This document shows positions 1 to 5,497 of a stretch of 5,497 nt of DNA, piece after piece. The number at the start of each line of letters is the position of its first letter. The first letter of the stretch is position 1. Origin of the DNA: OMOG01 sp041485845 (lineage in GTDB: Bacteria; Acidobacteriota; Terriglobia; Bryobacterales; Bryobacteraceae); contig JBGPKH010000612.1 of the NCBI GenBank assembly GCA_041485845.1, positions 1 through 5,497 of the forward strand, read 5' to 3'. A program made the position numbers and the translations under genes. The notes under the pieces were generated by a model that ran no database searches, had not been told where the DNA came from, and was given only the letters and a program-made list of their open reading frames with translations.

Positions 1-39
1 CAGAAAATCGTCGCGGCGCGCGAAGAATTCAACGCATAG
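1..39 (+). CDS. Possible C-terminal end of a convergent gene
   Basis: Frame 1 on the plus strand is open from the window edge and ends at TAG 37-39, giving QKIVAAREEFNA. Its charged, helix-like composition and mostly C- or G-ending codons look like a genuine protein C terminus, and it would converge on the last glycosyltransferase with only 18 bases between the two stops. Twelve residues are too few to identify a family, and a chance open frame is quite possible. A competing minus-strand reading, starting at ATG 47 ten bases after the glycosyltransferase stop, is also open to the edge. Confidence 0.25.
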   Translation, partial: QKIVAAREEFNA

Positions 40-57
40 GAGTACATCGAGTCCGCC

Positions 58-1362
58 CTACCGCTTCCCGAAGATCCCCCCCATCTCCCCCGCAATCGTG
101 CCGACGATTTTCATATCCGCCGCAATCCCCATGCGGTAACACTCCTTCGCCACACGGTCCGCCAACGTCAGCAAGGGCCGTGCGGTCCGCACTTCCCACG
201 CGAAGTCCATGATCTCCTTGGCATACCGCGAAGCCCGGAACTCGCTCTCCGCGAACCGCAGCGCCGCGGCGCCCAGCACCGCCCGCCTGCCGGGATCCTG
301 CACCAGCCCCGCCAGAACGCCGGCCAACTCCTCCTCGTGCCGCGGATCGATCTTCACCACGCAATCGTCCGGCAACTCGCTGTAACAACCGGTGTCCGTT
401 ACGATCACCGGCTTGCCGAATAGCATCTCCTCGATCAGCGACGCCGAGGCGCCCTCGGTCGCGGGATACCGCAGGTTGATGCAAATGTCGGCGTGCGAAA
501 GATAGGCCCGCAGAACCTCGTCCGGCGCCTCTCCCGGAAACCGCACCACCCCTTCCAGATGGTGCCGCCGCACTGCGCCATCGAGCACCCGCCGGTACTC
601 CGCAGAACAAGGACCCAGCACCGCGTACACCACACGCTGTGCCGCGGGTCCCAGCCGGCTGATCGCCTCGATCACCGCCTCGATCCGCTTGTTGGGATTG
701 ACGTGTCCCACTGTCACCATCAGCAGCCGGCCGTCCTCCACACCCAGGTGCCCGCGCGGCGCCACCGGCGTCATCCGGTCCGCATCGTAAGTCAGCGGAA
801 TGCGTCTCGTCGGCCCTGTAAAGTTTTCCGCCACGCGTTTGCGGAAAAACTCGGAGTGAGCGACTACTCCCAACGCGCCCTGCAACACCTCCTCGAACAG
901 CGGAAACCGGCTCACCTCCTCCGACTCCCATACGGGCCGCCCGGCCAGGCTCCGGCCCGCCGCCGCGGCTCCCTCTTCCCCGTAGAGCCGTTCCATCAGC
1001 AGCGTGTATGCCGCGGGACTCCGCAGATCCTCCAGGTAATACGCGGCGAAGAAATGGTGCATCACAATGTCGTGCAGGATACAGACCCCCGGCCACCGGC
1101 GGGATAACAGAAATATCTCCCGATGAAAGGGAAAATAGTTGCCGAAATTGTAAATCGTCAGGTCGTAGCTTTCGAGAGTCCGCTCATCCACCGCGGAAGC
1201 CGATGCAAAGCGCTTGACGGGAACGCGCGTTTCCCGTATGTCCCCCGCATCGAAATGACAAACGTGTACTTCCGCGAGCCTGGCCAACTCCTCGACCACT
1301 CCCGCACTGGCGCGGCCAATCGCGCTCTTCCTGGAAAACGGAGTGAACCAGGCGATCTTCAC
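58..1362 (-). CDS. GT4-type glycosyltransferase with C-terminal extension
   Basis: The 434-residue product starts at GTG 1362, sharing a GTGA overlap with the upstream stop; a GGAG lies about 11 bases upstream. The N terminus MKIAWFTPFSRKSAIGRASA is a typical GT-B opening strand and loop, and CILHDIVMHHFF (94-105) is the usual acceptor-domain histidine region. The linker to the donor domain is followed by TVGHVNPNKRIEAVIEA (217-233), with Asn-Lys-Arg in the donor-phosphate site. LRYPATEGASASLIEEMLFG (297-316) carries a canonical EX7E pair, Glu303 and Glu311, followed by KPVIVTDTGCYSELPDD. This last pattern matches a GT4 subgroup often seen in polysaccharide clusters, and it is only distantly related to the two transferases encoded just upstream. 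Residues from about 390 to the end form an extra tail rich in small, basic and hydrophobic residues beyond the normal domain end, perhaps an amphipathic membrane contact. The TAG stop is at 60-58. It probably adds one sugar in repeat-unit assembly; donor and acceptor are unknown. Confidence 0.92.
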   Translation of the reverse strand: MKIAWFTPFSRKSAIGRASAGVVEELARLAEVHVCHFDAGDIRETRVPVKRFASASAVDERTLESYDLTIYNFGNYFPFHREIFLLSRRWPGVCILHDIVMHHFFAAYYLEDLRSPAAYTLLMERLYGEEGAAAAGRSLAGRPVWESEEVSRFPLFEEVLQGALGVVAHSEFFRKRVAENFTGPTRRIPLTYDADRMTPVAPRGHLGVEDGRLLMVTVGHVNPNKRIEAVIEAISRLGPAAQRVVYAVLGPCSAEYRRVLDGAVRRHHLEGVVRFPGEAPDEVLRAYLSHADICINLRYPATEGASASLIEEMLFGKPVIVTDTGCYSELPDDCVVKIDPRHEEELAGVLAGLVQDPGRRAVLGAAALRFAESEFRASRYAKEIMDFAWEVRTARPLLTLADRVAKECYRMGIAADMKIVGTIAGEMGGIFGKR

Positions 1363-2396
1363 TTAGTAAGTTTCTCCATCACGTTGTCCCAGTTGATTCG
1401 CAGGCTCTGCACCAGATCATAGCCCGCTTCACCCATGCGGCGCGCCTTCTGCCGGTCCGCGAACAACCCGTCCATGGCCGCCGCCAGGGCCCTTGGCTCG
1501 GGAGCGGCCAGGCGTCCCGTTACGTCCTCTTTCACCAGCGCGCCGGTTCCGCCCGAGTCGGTGCACGTGATCACCGGCTTCCGCGAAAGGTAAGACTCCA
1601 TCGTCACATAGCCATAGGAGTCTTCATCGTAAGGAATGTACGCGCATCCAAGCGACTTGCTGAACCATTCCACTTTTTCCGATTCGCTAATGAATCGATT
1701 GATGAAGCGGACCCGCTTCTCCATTCCGCTCTTTTTCATCAGAGTCTGGATCGCCTCGGCGTCCTCCGCGGTCTCCGTGCTTCCGGCCACTAACAACTGC
1801 ACCGGGGTCCGGCAGTACTGCATGCTCTCCACCAGCAGGCGCTGCCGCTTAGTCGCATTGATTCTTCCCGGCGAGAAGACATAGTCTCCGTACTCGCCGC
1901 AGGAGAACTGACTGTGACTTAGCAGCGGCGGGTAGAGCGCCTCGGAGTCCAGGCCGTTGAACTTCTTAAGCCGGTCCGACGTCACCTTCGAGTTTGTGTA
2001 GATCTTTTTCGCTTCCGGCAGGTACGAATTGTCCGCCTGAATGACGACCTCGCGGATCGCGCGGCCCTCGTCGGAATCCGGCAGCCCCTGGAATTCCGTA
2101 CCCCAGAGATCGTAGGCCTGCCGGAACTGGTGCAGCAGCCAGAAAACCTTGTTGGGATGCGGCACATAAAACGCCGGAAACTTCAGCGCGATGGCGCGAT
2201 CCACATTGGGCAGGCGCATCAGCCGGCAAGCCAGCATGTGGTCCACGATCTTCTCCGGAGGCTCCCAGCGGAATGGCACCCGCACCAGCAGTGCCTGGTG
2301 CCCGTATTCCGATAGCTTCGAGACCAGGGCATCGGCCAGGTGTTCGGCCCCACCCCGCAGAAACGGGACACAGTTGTTGAGCACGGCAATTTTCAT
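1359..2396 (-). CDS. GT4-type glycosyltransferase, second of two related copies
   Basis: The 345-residue product is a paralogue of the protein encoded just upstream: it aligns over its whole length, with roughly four residues in ten identical by eye. Shared stretches include GGA in the N-terminal loop, PHPNKVFWLLHQFRQAYDLW (79-98), DRLKKFNG (141-148), ALYPPLL, the donor-domain segment GRINATKRQ (177-185), YDEDSYGYVTMES (256-268; Asp259 lies seven residues before Glu267), SRKPVITCTDSGGT (271-284) and KARRMGEAGYDLV. The fold and chemistry are therefore expected to be those of a GT-B retaining transferase using a nucleotide-sugar donor in the cytoplasm. The differences in the donor loop (VTMES against PSLEA) and in the N-terminal acceptor half suggest different specificity. 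The ATG start at 2396 overlaps the upstream TGA as ATGA and has no obvious Shine-Dalgarno. Part of the gene, about 1621-1740, is clearly poorer in GC than the matching part of its sister. Family is secure; substrate is unknown. Confidence 0.92.
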   Translation of the reverse strand: MKIAVLNNCVPFLRGGAEHLADALVSKLSEYGHQALLVRVPFRWEPPEKIVDHMLACRLMRLPNVDRAIALKFPAFYVPHPNKVFWLLHQFRQAYDLWGTEFQGLPDSDEGRAIREVVIQADNSYLPEAKKIYTNSKVTSDRLKKFNGLDSEALYPPLLSHSQFSCGEYGDYVFSPGRINATKRQRLLVESMQYCRTPVQLLVAGSTETAEDAEAIQTLMKKSGMEKRVRFINRFISESEKVEWFSKSLGCAYIPYDEDSYGYVTMESYLSRKPVITCTDSGGTGALVKEDVTGRLAAPEPRALAAAMDGLFADRQKARRMGEAGYDLVQSLRINWDNVMEKLTK

Positions 2397-3433
2397 GCCA
2401 GCAGCCGCGCCATCACGCGCTCCCAGTTGATTCCCAATTCGTCGATTCGCTCGCCCCCTGCCTCCCCCATGCGCCGCGCCCTATCCTGATCACCGTAAAG
2501 ATCGTCCATGGCCCGCGCGATCAGCTCCGGATCCGCCGGCGTCACAAAGCCGTTCCTCCCATTGACAATCAACTCCACCGTTCCGCCCGAATCGGTGGTG
2601 GCCAGCACTGGCTTGCGCGCGGCATGGGCTTCCAGCGAAGGGTAGCCGTACGAGTCTTCGTCAAAGGGGAAGTAGATCGCCCCCAGGCACTTGGCGAACA
2701 GTTCCACCTTCTCCGCCTCGGGCACCCACCGCGAGATCAGCGATACGCGCTTCCCCAGCCCGTGCTTTTCGATCGCGCGGCGCATGTCGTCCACATACGG
2801 CTCCTCTCCCGGATCCGGGCAGCCCGCGATCACCAGTCTCACCGCGCTGTGGGTGTATCGCATGCTTTCGATCGCCAGCCACTGCCGCTTGTGATGCGTC
2901 AACCGCGCGAAGTAGAGCAGGTAGTCTCCCGTTCCCGCGGAGTAGAAGCGGTGCGGATCGGCAAGCGGCGGATACAGCACCTCGGCCGTGACGCCGTTGA
3001 ACTTCTTGAGCCGGTCCCGCACCACTCCGGAATTGCAGAAGAGCTTGGCCTCGCGCAGCCCCACGTTGTCCGCGGCGACGATCGCGTCGCGGTAGGCCAC
3101 GCCCTCCGGCGTATTCGGGATCCCCTGGTATTTCGTTCCCCACAGGTCGTAGGCGCCGCGGAAATGATGGATGAACCATACCACCTTGTTCGGGTGTTTC
3201 AGCAAATGCGCCGGCGTGCGAATGGCGATCAGCCGGTCGCCGTGCTGCGTCAGGTCCATCAGCCGAAAGGCCAGCAACTGGTCCAGCAGCTCCCCGTACC
3301 TTTCGCTCAAGGGGAATCGCAGAATCTCCACCTCGTGCCCCCGCGCTTCCAACTGCTGGCCCAGCGAATCCACGATGTAAGTGGCTCCACCTTCCACAAA
3401 GGGCGTCACGCTGGTCGCGATGATGATCTTCAT
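2393..3433 (-). CDS. GT4-type glycosyltransferase, first of two related copies
   Basis: The 346-residue product has the two-domain GT-B layout of family 4 glycosyltransferases. The N terminus MKIIIATSVTPFVEGGA with RGHEVEIL at about 31-38 is the acceptor-side Rossmann domain with its glycine-rich turn. The middle has a set of residues shared with the next gene: KHPNKVVWFIHHFRGAYDLW (79-98), DRLKKFNG (140-147) and VLYPPL (152-157). The C-terminal donor domain shows ARLTHHKRQ (176-184) with the basic pair expected near the donor phosphate, VIAGCPD (201-207), and FDEDSYGYPSLEA (257-269), the equivalent of the EX7E motif, with Asp260 standing seven residues before Glu268. TDSGGTVELI (280-289) follows. 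No signal peptide or membrane segment is seen, so a cytoplasmic or membrane-peripheral enzyme using a nucleotide-sugar is expected. ATG at 3433 directly abuts the TGA of the aminotransferase and has no clear Shine-Dalgarno, consistent with reinitiation. The sugar and linkage cannot be read from the sequence. Confidence 0.92.
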   Translation of the reverse strand: MKIIIATSVTPFVEGGATYIVDSLGQQLEARGHEVEILRFPLSERYGELLDQLLAFRLMDLTQHGDRLIAIRTPAHLLKHPNKVVWFIHHFRGAYDLWGTKYQGIPNTPEGVAYRDAIVAADNVGLREAKLFCNSGVVRDRLKKFNGVTAEVLYPPLADPHRFYSAGTGDYLLYFARLTHHKRQWLAIESMRYTHSAVRLVIAGCPDPGEEPYVDDMRRAIEKHGLGKRVSLISRWVPEAEKVELFAKCLGAIYFPFDEDSYGYPSLEAHAARKPVLATTDSGGTVELIVNGRNGFVTPADPELIARAMDDLYGDQDRARRMGEAGGERIDELGINWERVMARLLA

Positions 3434-4558
3434 TCAGACGCCCGCGGATTGGCACCAGTGGCCGACGCGTTCGGCAATGTACGAGACATCTTCCTCGTTC
3501 AGAAGCCCGTGCATCGGCAGGCAGATGCCCCGCCCGGAAATCCGGTCTGCCACCGGATAGCGAGCGCCCTCCTCGAGATAGGGCGGCATCGCGTGCATCG
3601 GGTAAAAAACCGGACGCGTTTCGATCCCGTCGCCATCCAGCCGCTTCATGAAATCGTCGCGCTTCAGCTTCACCGATTCCCGCAGCACGATCACGTACGA
3701 CCAGAAAGCGTGCCGCGCCCACGACTGCTCCGACGGCAGCTCGATGAGACCCGCAAACCGCTCCAACATCCGGCGGTAACACCCCGCGATCTCCAGCCGC
3801 CGCTCCACGAACCGGTCGATCTGCTCCAGTTGCGCGAGGCCGATCGCCGCCGCGATGTTCGTCATGCGGTAGTTGTACCCCACCACTGGAAACCAGTAGC
3901 GGCGTTGCGGATCCATGCCCTGCCCGCGCAGAATCCGAATCCGCTCGCTCAGGTCCGCATCGCTGGTGGTGACCATCCCGCCTTCGCCCGTGGTGATGAT
4001 CTTGTTGCCGTAGAAGCTGAAAGTCGCGGCATTGCCCAGCGATCCGGCTTTCCGCCCGCGATACAGCGCGCCGTGCGCTTCCGCCGCATCCTCCACCACG
4101 AACAGCCCGCGTCTCCGTGCGAGCTCCAGGATCGGATCCATGTCCGCCGGGTGCCCGTATAGATGCACCACCATGATCCCCTTGGTCCGCGGCGTGACGC
4201 GCTCTTCGATCCGCGCGGCGTCGACCGTCATGGTGCACGGCTCGGAATCCACGAACACGGGCCGCGCGCCGCAGTACCGCACCGCGTTGGCCGTCGCCAC
4301 GTAAGTCAGCGTGGGCACGATCACTTCGTCCCCCGGACCGGCCCCCAAGGCTTCCAGGGCCAGGTGAAGCGCCGTGGTTCCGTTGCAGCACGCCACGGCG
4401 TGGCCGGCCTCGCAGTACTTCGCAAAGCCCTCTTCGAAAAGGCGAATGAACTTTCCTATGGAGGAGATCCAGCCGGTCTCCAGGCATTCCAGCACGTAGC
4501 GCTTCTCATTGCCGCTCAGCACCGGATGCGAGACCGGGATCGTCTTGCGGTCAGTCAC
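3434..4558 (-). CDS. DegT/DnrJ/EryC1/StrS sugar aminotransferase, GDP-perosamine synthase-like
   Basis: This PLP-dependent enzyme (fold type I) transfers an amino group, usually from glutamate, to a nucleotide-linked keto-sugar. With the GTG start at 4558 the product is 374 residues, normal for the family. Visible landmarks are TIPVSHPVLSGNEKRYV near the N terminus; ETGWISS at about 27-33; NGTTAL at 59-64 (phosphate-binding region); VVEDAAEAHG at about 154-163 with the cofactor-ring aspartate; FSFYGNKIITTGEGGM with Lys186 as the Schiff-base lysine; and GYNYRMTNIAAAIGLAQLEQ further on. The combination of WISS, HLYGHPADMD and FYGNKIITTGEGG most resembles perosamine synthases (PerA/RfbE), which act at C4 of GDP-4-keto-6-deoxymannose, but related C4 aminotransferases look alike. 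GTG at 4558 is preferred because GAGGG lies 5 bases upstream and it gives a family-like N terminus; an upstream in-frame TTG at 4570 would add four residues. The gene overlaps the acyltransferase stop by 8 bases (GTGACTGA). Family is certain; substrate is inferred. Confidence 0.93.
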   Translation of the reverse strand: MTDRKTIPVSHPVLSGNEKRYVLECLETGWISSIGKFIRLFEEGFAKYCEAGHAVACCNGTTALHLALEALGAGPGDEVIVPTLTYVATANAVRYCGARPVFVDSEPCTMTVDAARIEERVTPRTKGIMVVHLYGHPADMDPILELARRRGLFVVEDAAEAHGALYRGRKAGSLGNAATFSFYGNKIITTGEGGMVTTSDADLSERIRILRGQGMDPQRRYWFPVVGYNYRMTNIAAAIGLAQLEQIDRFVERRLEIAGCYRRMLERFAGLIELPSEQSWARHAFWSYVIVLRESVKLKRDDFMKRLDGDGIETRPVFYPMHAMPPYLEEGARYPVADRISGRGICLPMHGLLNEEDVSYIAERVGHWCQSAGV

Positions 4559-5204
4559 GCCGTCCCTCAATCTGGTTGGATCTCCGGATCGTGGCCGGCA
4601 CTCCCGCCGCCACTACGTGGTCCGGAAGGTCGGTCAGCACTACAGCCCCGGCTCCCACCGTGGTCCAGCAGCCGATCGTAATCCCCGGAATCACGCTGCT
4701 TCCCGTACCCAAAAATACTCCGTCGCCGAGCCGTACACACCCCGCCAGGGCCGCGCCCGGGGCCACGTGCGCGCAGGCCCCGATGACACAGTCGTGGTCC
4801 ACCGACGCATGGGTGTTGACGATCGCGCCGTCCTCGATCCGCGCTCCGGCATTAATCACCGCACCCGGCATCACGGCGATTCCCTGGGCCAGCATCGCGT
4901 GCCGCGAAACGATGGCTCCCCGGCTGATCGCGTTGATCAGGGTGAATCCCTGCCGCCTTACCGACCCGATGCAGTCCCGCCGCCGCTGGTTGTCCCCGAT
5001 GGCCACAAACGCGGATTGCACGCCCGCCCGCAGCGTCTCGTCCAAGACATTGTCGGGGCCGAGCCGTGGATACCCACAGATGGCATCCGGTGCTTCGGAG
5101 GGGCTCACGAACCCGGCGATATCCACCTCGCCCGCCTCCTCCAGGATGTCGATCACCACTTTGGCGTGGCCGCCACCCCCGAGAATCACGACACGGGCTT
5201 TCAA
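4551..5204 (-). CDS. NeuD/PglD/PerB-type sugar acyltransferase (left-handed beta-helix)
   Basis: The 217-residue product is about the usual length for this family. Residues 1-20 hold a Rossmann-like strand and glycine loop (VVILGGGGHAKVV, about 5-17), expected to bind the nucleotide-sugar. Residues about 95-190 are built of imperfect hexapeptide repeats such as VMPGAV, INAGAR and IEDGAI, the left-handed beta-helix that binds acetyl-CoA. The segment NTHASVDHDCVIG (130-142) matches the catalytic stretch of PglD: His137 is the likely base, Asp138 its acidic partner, and His146 (CAHVAPG) corresponds to a second conserved histidine. The end, GVPAT, is typical. The start is taken as TTG at 5204 because GGGAGGG lies 5 bases upstream and the protein then begins MKARVVIL as in relatives. 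An in-frame TTG at 5225 with its own GGGAG is the alternative, adding seven residues. The next gene, an aminotransferase, suggests that the acceptor is a 4-amino sugar made by that enzyme. The acyl group and exact sugar are inferred, not shown. Confidence 0.88.
   Translation of the reverse strand: MKARVVILGGGGHAKVVIDILEEAGEVDIAGFVSPSEAPDAICGYPRLGPDNVLDETLRAGVQSAFVAIGDNQRRRDCIGSVRRQGFTLINAISRGAIVSRHAMLAQGIAVMPGAVINAGARIEDGAIVNTHASVDHDCVIGACAHVAPGAALAGCVRLGDGVFLGTGSSVIPGITIGCWTTVGAGAVVLTDLPDHVVAAGVPATIRRSNQIEGRRD
4564..4568 (-). promoter_or_regulatory. Ribosome-binding site deciding the aminotransferase start
   Basis: GAGGG on the minus strand lies 5 bases upstream of GTG 4558-4556, inside the end of the acyltransferase gene. 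The alternative TTG at 4570 has only a distant GGAG about 11 bases before it, so GTG is preferred. Confidence 0.55.
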
Positions 5205-5497
5205 GCATGCCCTCCCGGATGGCAAGCATGTGCTCCCGAAGCGGGCGCCACCCGGGCCAGCTCCCCTTGCAGTTGAACCAGAAGAAGGTTGGCCGAGAAT
5301 GCCGCGATCAGCTCATCGCGGGTGCTCTCCATGGGCTCGCCGGTCTCGTCGTGAATGCGCCGCACCGCGAATCCCAGCGATGCGATCTCGTCCAGGAAGC
5401 AGCCCGGCTCCACCCCGGCCTGCCGCAGATGCACGGGAGCGAACTCCATGAGAATCCGAATGCCCGGACTGCGCTCGATGATCTCCCGCATGCCGCG
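5201..5497 (-). CDS. FkbM-type SAM-dependent methyltransferase, C-terminal part (cut by window edge)
   Basis: This frame is open from the window edge to a TGA at 5203-5201 and gives 98 residues; the N-terminal part, including any SAM-binding Rossmann motif, lies outside. The visible part contains a segment reading SPGIRILMEFAPVHLRQAGV, then FLDEIASLGF, then RIHDETGEP, and a late SANLLL. This order (a strand with E-F-x-P, a helix, a short strand, a D-E-x-G turn, and a terminal N-L-L strand) matches what I know of the C-terminal end of FkbM methyltransferases, which O-methylate sugars and other hydroxyls. An internal ATG at 5491 exists, but the frame continues upstream of it, so it is not the start. 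The last 12 or so residues (SGAHACHPGGHA) are poorly conserved in character and are encoded by a small tandem repeat. The stop overlaps the TTG start of the acyltransferase gene, which suggests translational coupling. The family call rests on recalled pattern only; the methylated substrate is unknown. Confidence 0.7.
   Translation of the reverse strand, partial: RGMREIIERSPGIRILMEFAPVHLRQAGVEPGCFLDEIASLGFAVRRIHDETGEPMESTRDELIAAFSANLLLVQLQGELARVAPASGAHACHPGGHA
5202..5243 (-). repeat. Imperfect tandem 21-base duplication around the acyltransferase start
   Basis: Two adjacent 21-base units (5202-5222 and 5223-5243) match at 16 positions by my count. On the coding strand each unit carries GGGAG followed by ATGCTTG, that is, a Shine-Dalgarno-like sequence and a TTG codon in the acyltransferase frame. 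The unit also encodes the end of the methyltransferase, giving a repeated x-G-x-H-A pattern there. The period is exactly seven codons, so both reading frames are preserved. Confidence 0.75.
5210..5216 (-). promoter_or_regulatory. Ribosome-binding site deciding the acyltransferase start
   Basis: GGGAGGG on the minus strand lies 5 bases upstream of TTG 5204-5202. It is a stronger match to the Shine-Dalgarno consensus than the GGGAG (5237-5233) before the alternative TTG at 5225, and it supports the shorter protein. Confidence 0.6.

Noticed and set aside
11..23. Short palindrome TCGCG-GCG-CGCGA as a possible terminator
   Set aside because: The stem is only 5 bases, no T-run follows on either strand, and it may lie within a coding tail; such palindromes arise easily in GC-rich sequence.
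29..1096. A 355-codon open frame on the minus strand overlapping the last glycosyltransferase
   Set aside because: It is Gly/Arg-rich with no motif and lies out of frame with a gene showing a complete GT-B pattern.
2624..4162. A 512-codon open frame on the plus strand
   Set aside because: It is antisense to two well supported genes, has a His/Arg/Pro-rich composition and shows no domain; this is a shadow of GC-rich codon use.
2661..4487. A 608-codon open frame on the minus strand, offset from the aminotransferase and first glycosyltransferase
   Set aside because: It is rich in Arg, Gly and Ala with no recognisable motif and covers two genes with unmistakable family motifs in other frames; long accidental frames are common in GC-rich DNA.
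4640..4930. Repetitive-looking pattern in the acyltransferase gene
   Set aside because: It reflects the hexapeptide repeats of the left-handed beta-helix protein, not a DNA repeat or CRISPR array; there is no constant repeat with spacers.
4576..5451. A 291-codon plus-strand open frame opposite the acyltransferase and methyltransferase
   Set aside because: Its Pro/Ala/Ser/Thr/Arg-rich composition and lack of motifs, opposite the hexapeptide-repeat gene, mark it as an antisense shadow.

Overview
The window is a compact, GC-rich stretch of a bacterial surface-polysaccharide (O-antigen, capsule or exopolysaccharide) locus. All convincing genes lie on the minus strand and read from high to low coordinates, as part of one operon that begins beyond the right edge. 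The high GC content, use of TTG and GTG starts beside ATG, and family content suggest a high-GC Gram-negative-type bacterium. Acidobacteriota or a similar soil lineage is a guess from general style; nothing here fixes the taxon.

In transcription order the genes are: the C-terminal end of an FkbM-type methyltransferase (cut by the window edge); a NeuD/PglD/PerB-type sugar N- or O-acyltransferase; a DegT/DnrJ/EryC1/StrS PLP-dependent sugar aminotransferase closest in appearance to GDP-perosamine synthase; two adjacent, clearly related GT4-type glycosyltransferases; and a third, more distant GT4-type glycosyltransferase. Every junction is overlapping or gapless: an overlap at a TTG start, an 8-base GTG overlap, an abutting TGA-ATG, an ATGA overlap and a GTGA overlap. 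This points to one transcript with translational coupling. No promoter, terminator, RNA gene, mobile element or CRISPR is visible, and there is no intergenic stretch to hold them.

The likely joint function is as follows. The aminotransferase converts a nucleotide-linked 4-keto-6-deoxy sugar to a 4-amino sugar, the left-handed beta-helix enzyme N-acylates it, and the three glycosyltransferases assemble it with other sugars on a lipid carrier. The methyltransferase may O-methylate the glycan. The 4,6-dehydratase that would supply the keto-sugar is not in this window.

The first 57 bases lie past the end of the last glycosyltransferase. They may hold the tail of a convergent plus-strand gene, but this is too short to settle. 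I see no evidence of an undescribed type of system. The most unusual local feature is a tandem 21-base imperfect duplication of the ribosome-binding site and TTG start of the acyltransferase gene, giving two in-frame candidate starts seven codons apart.
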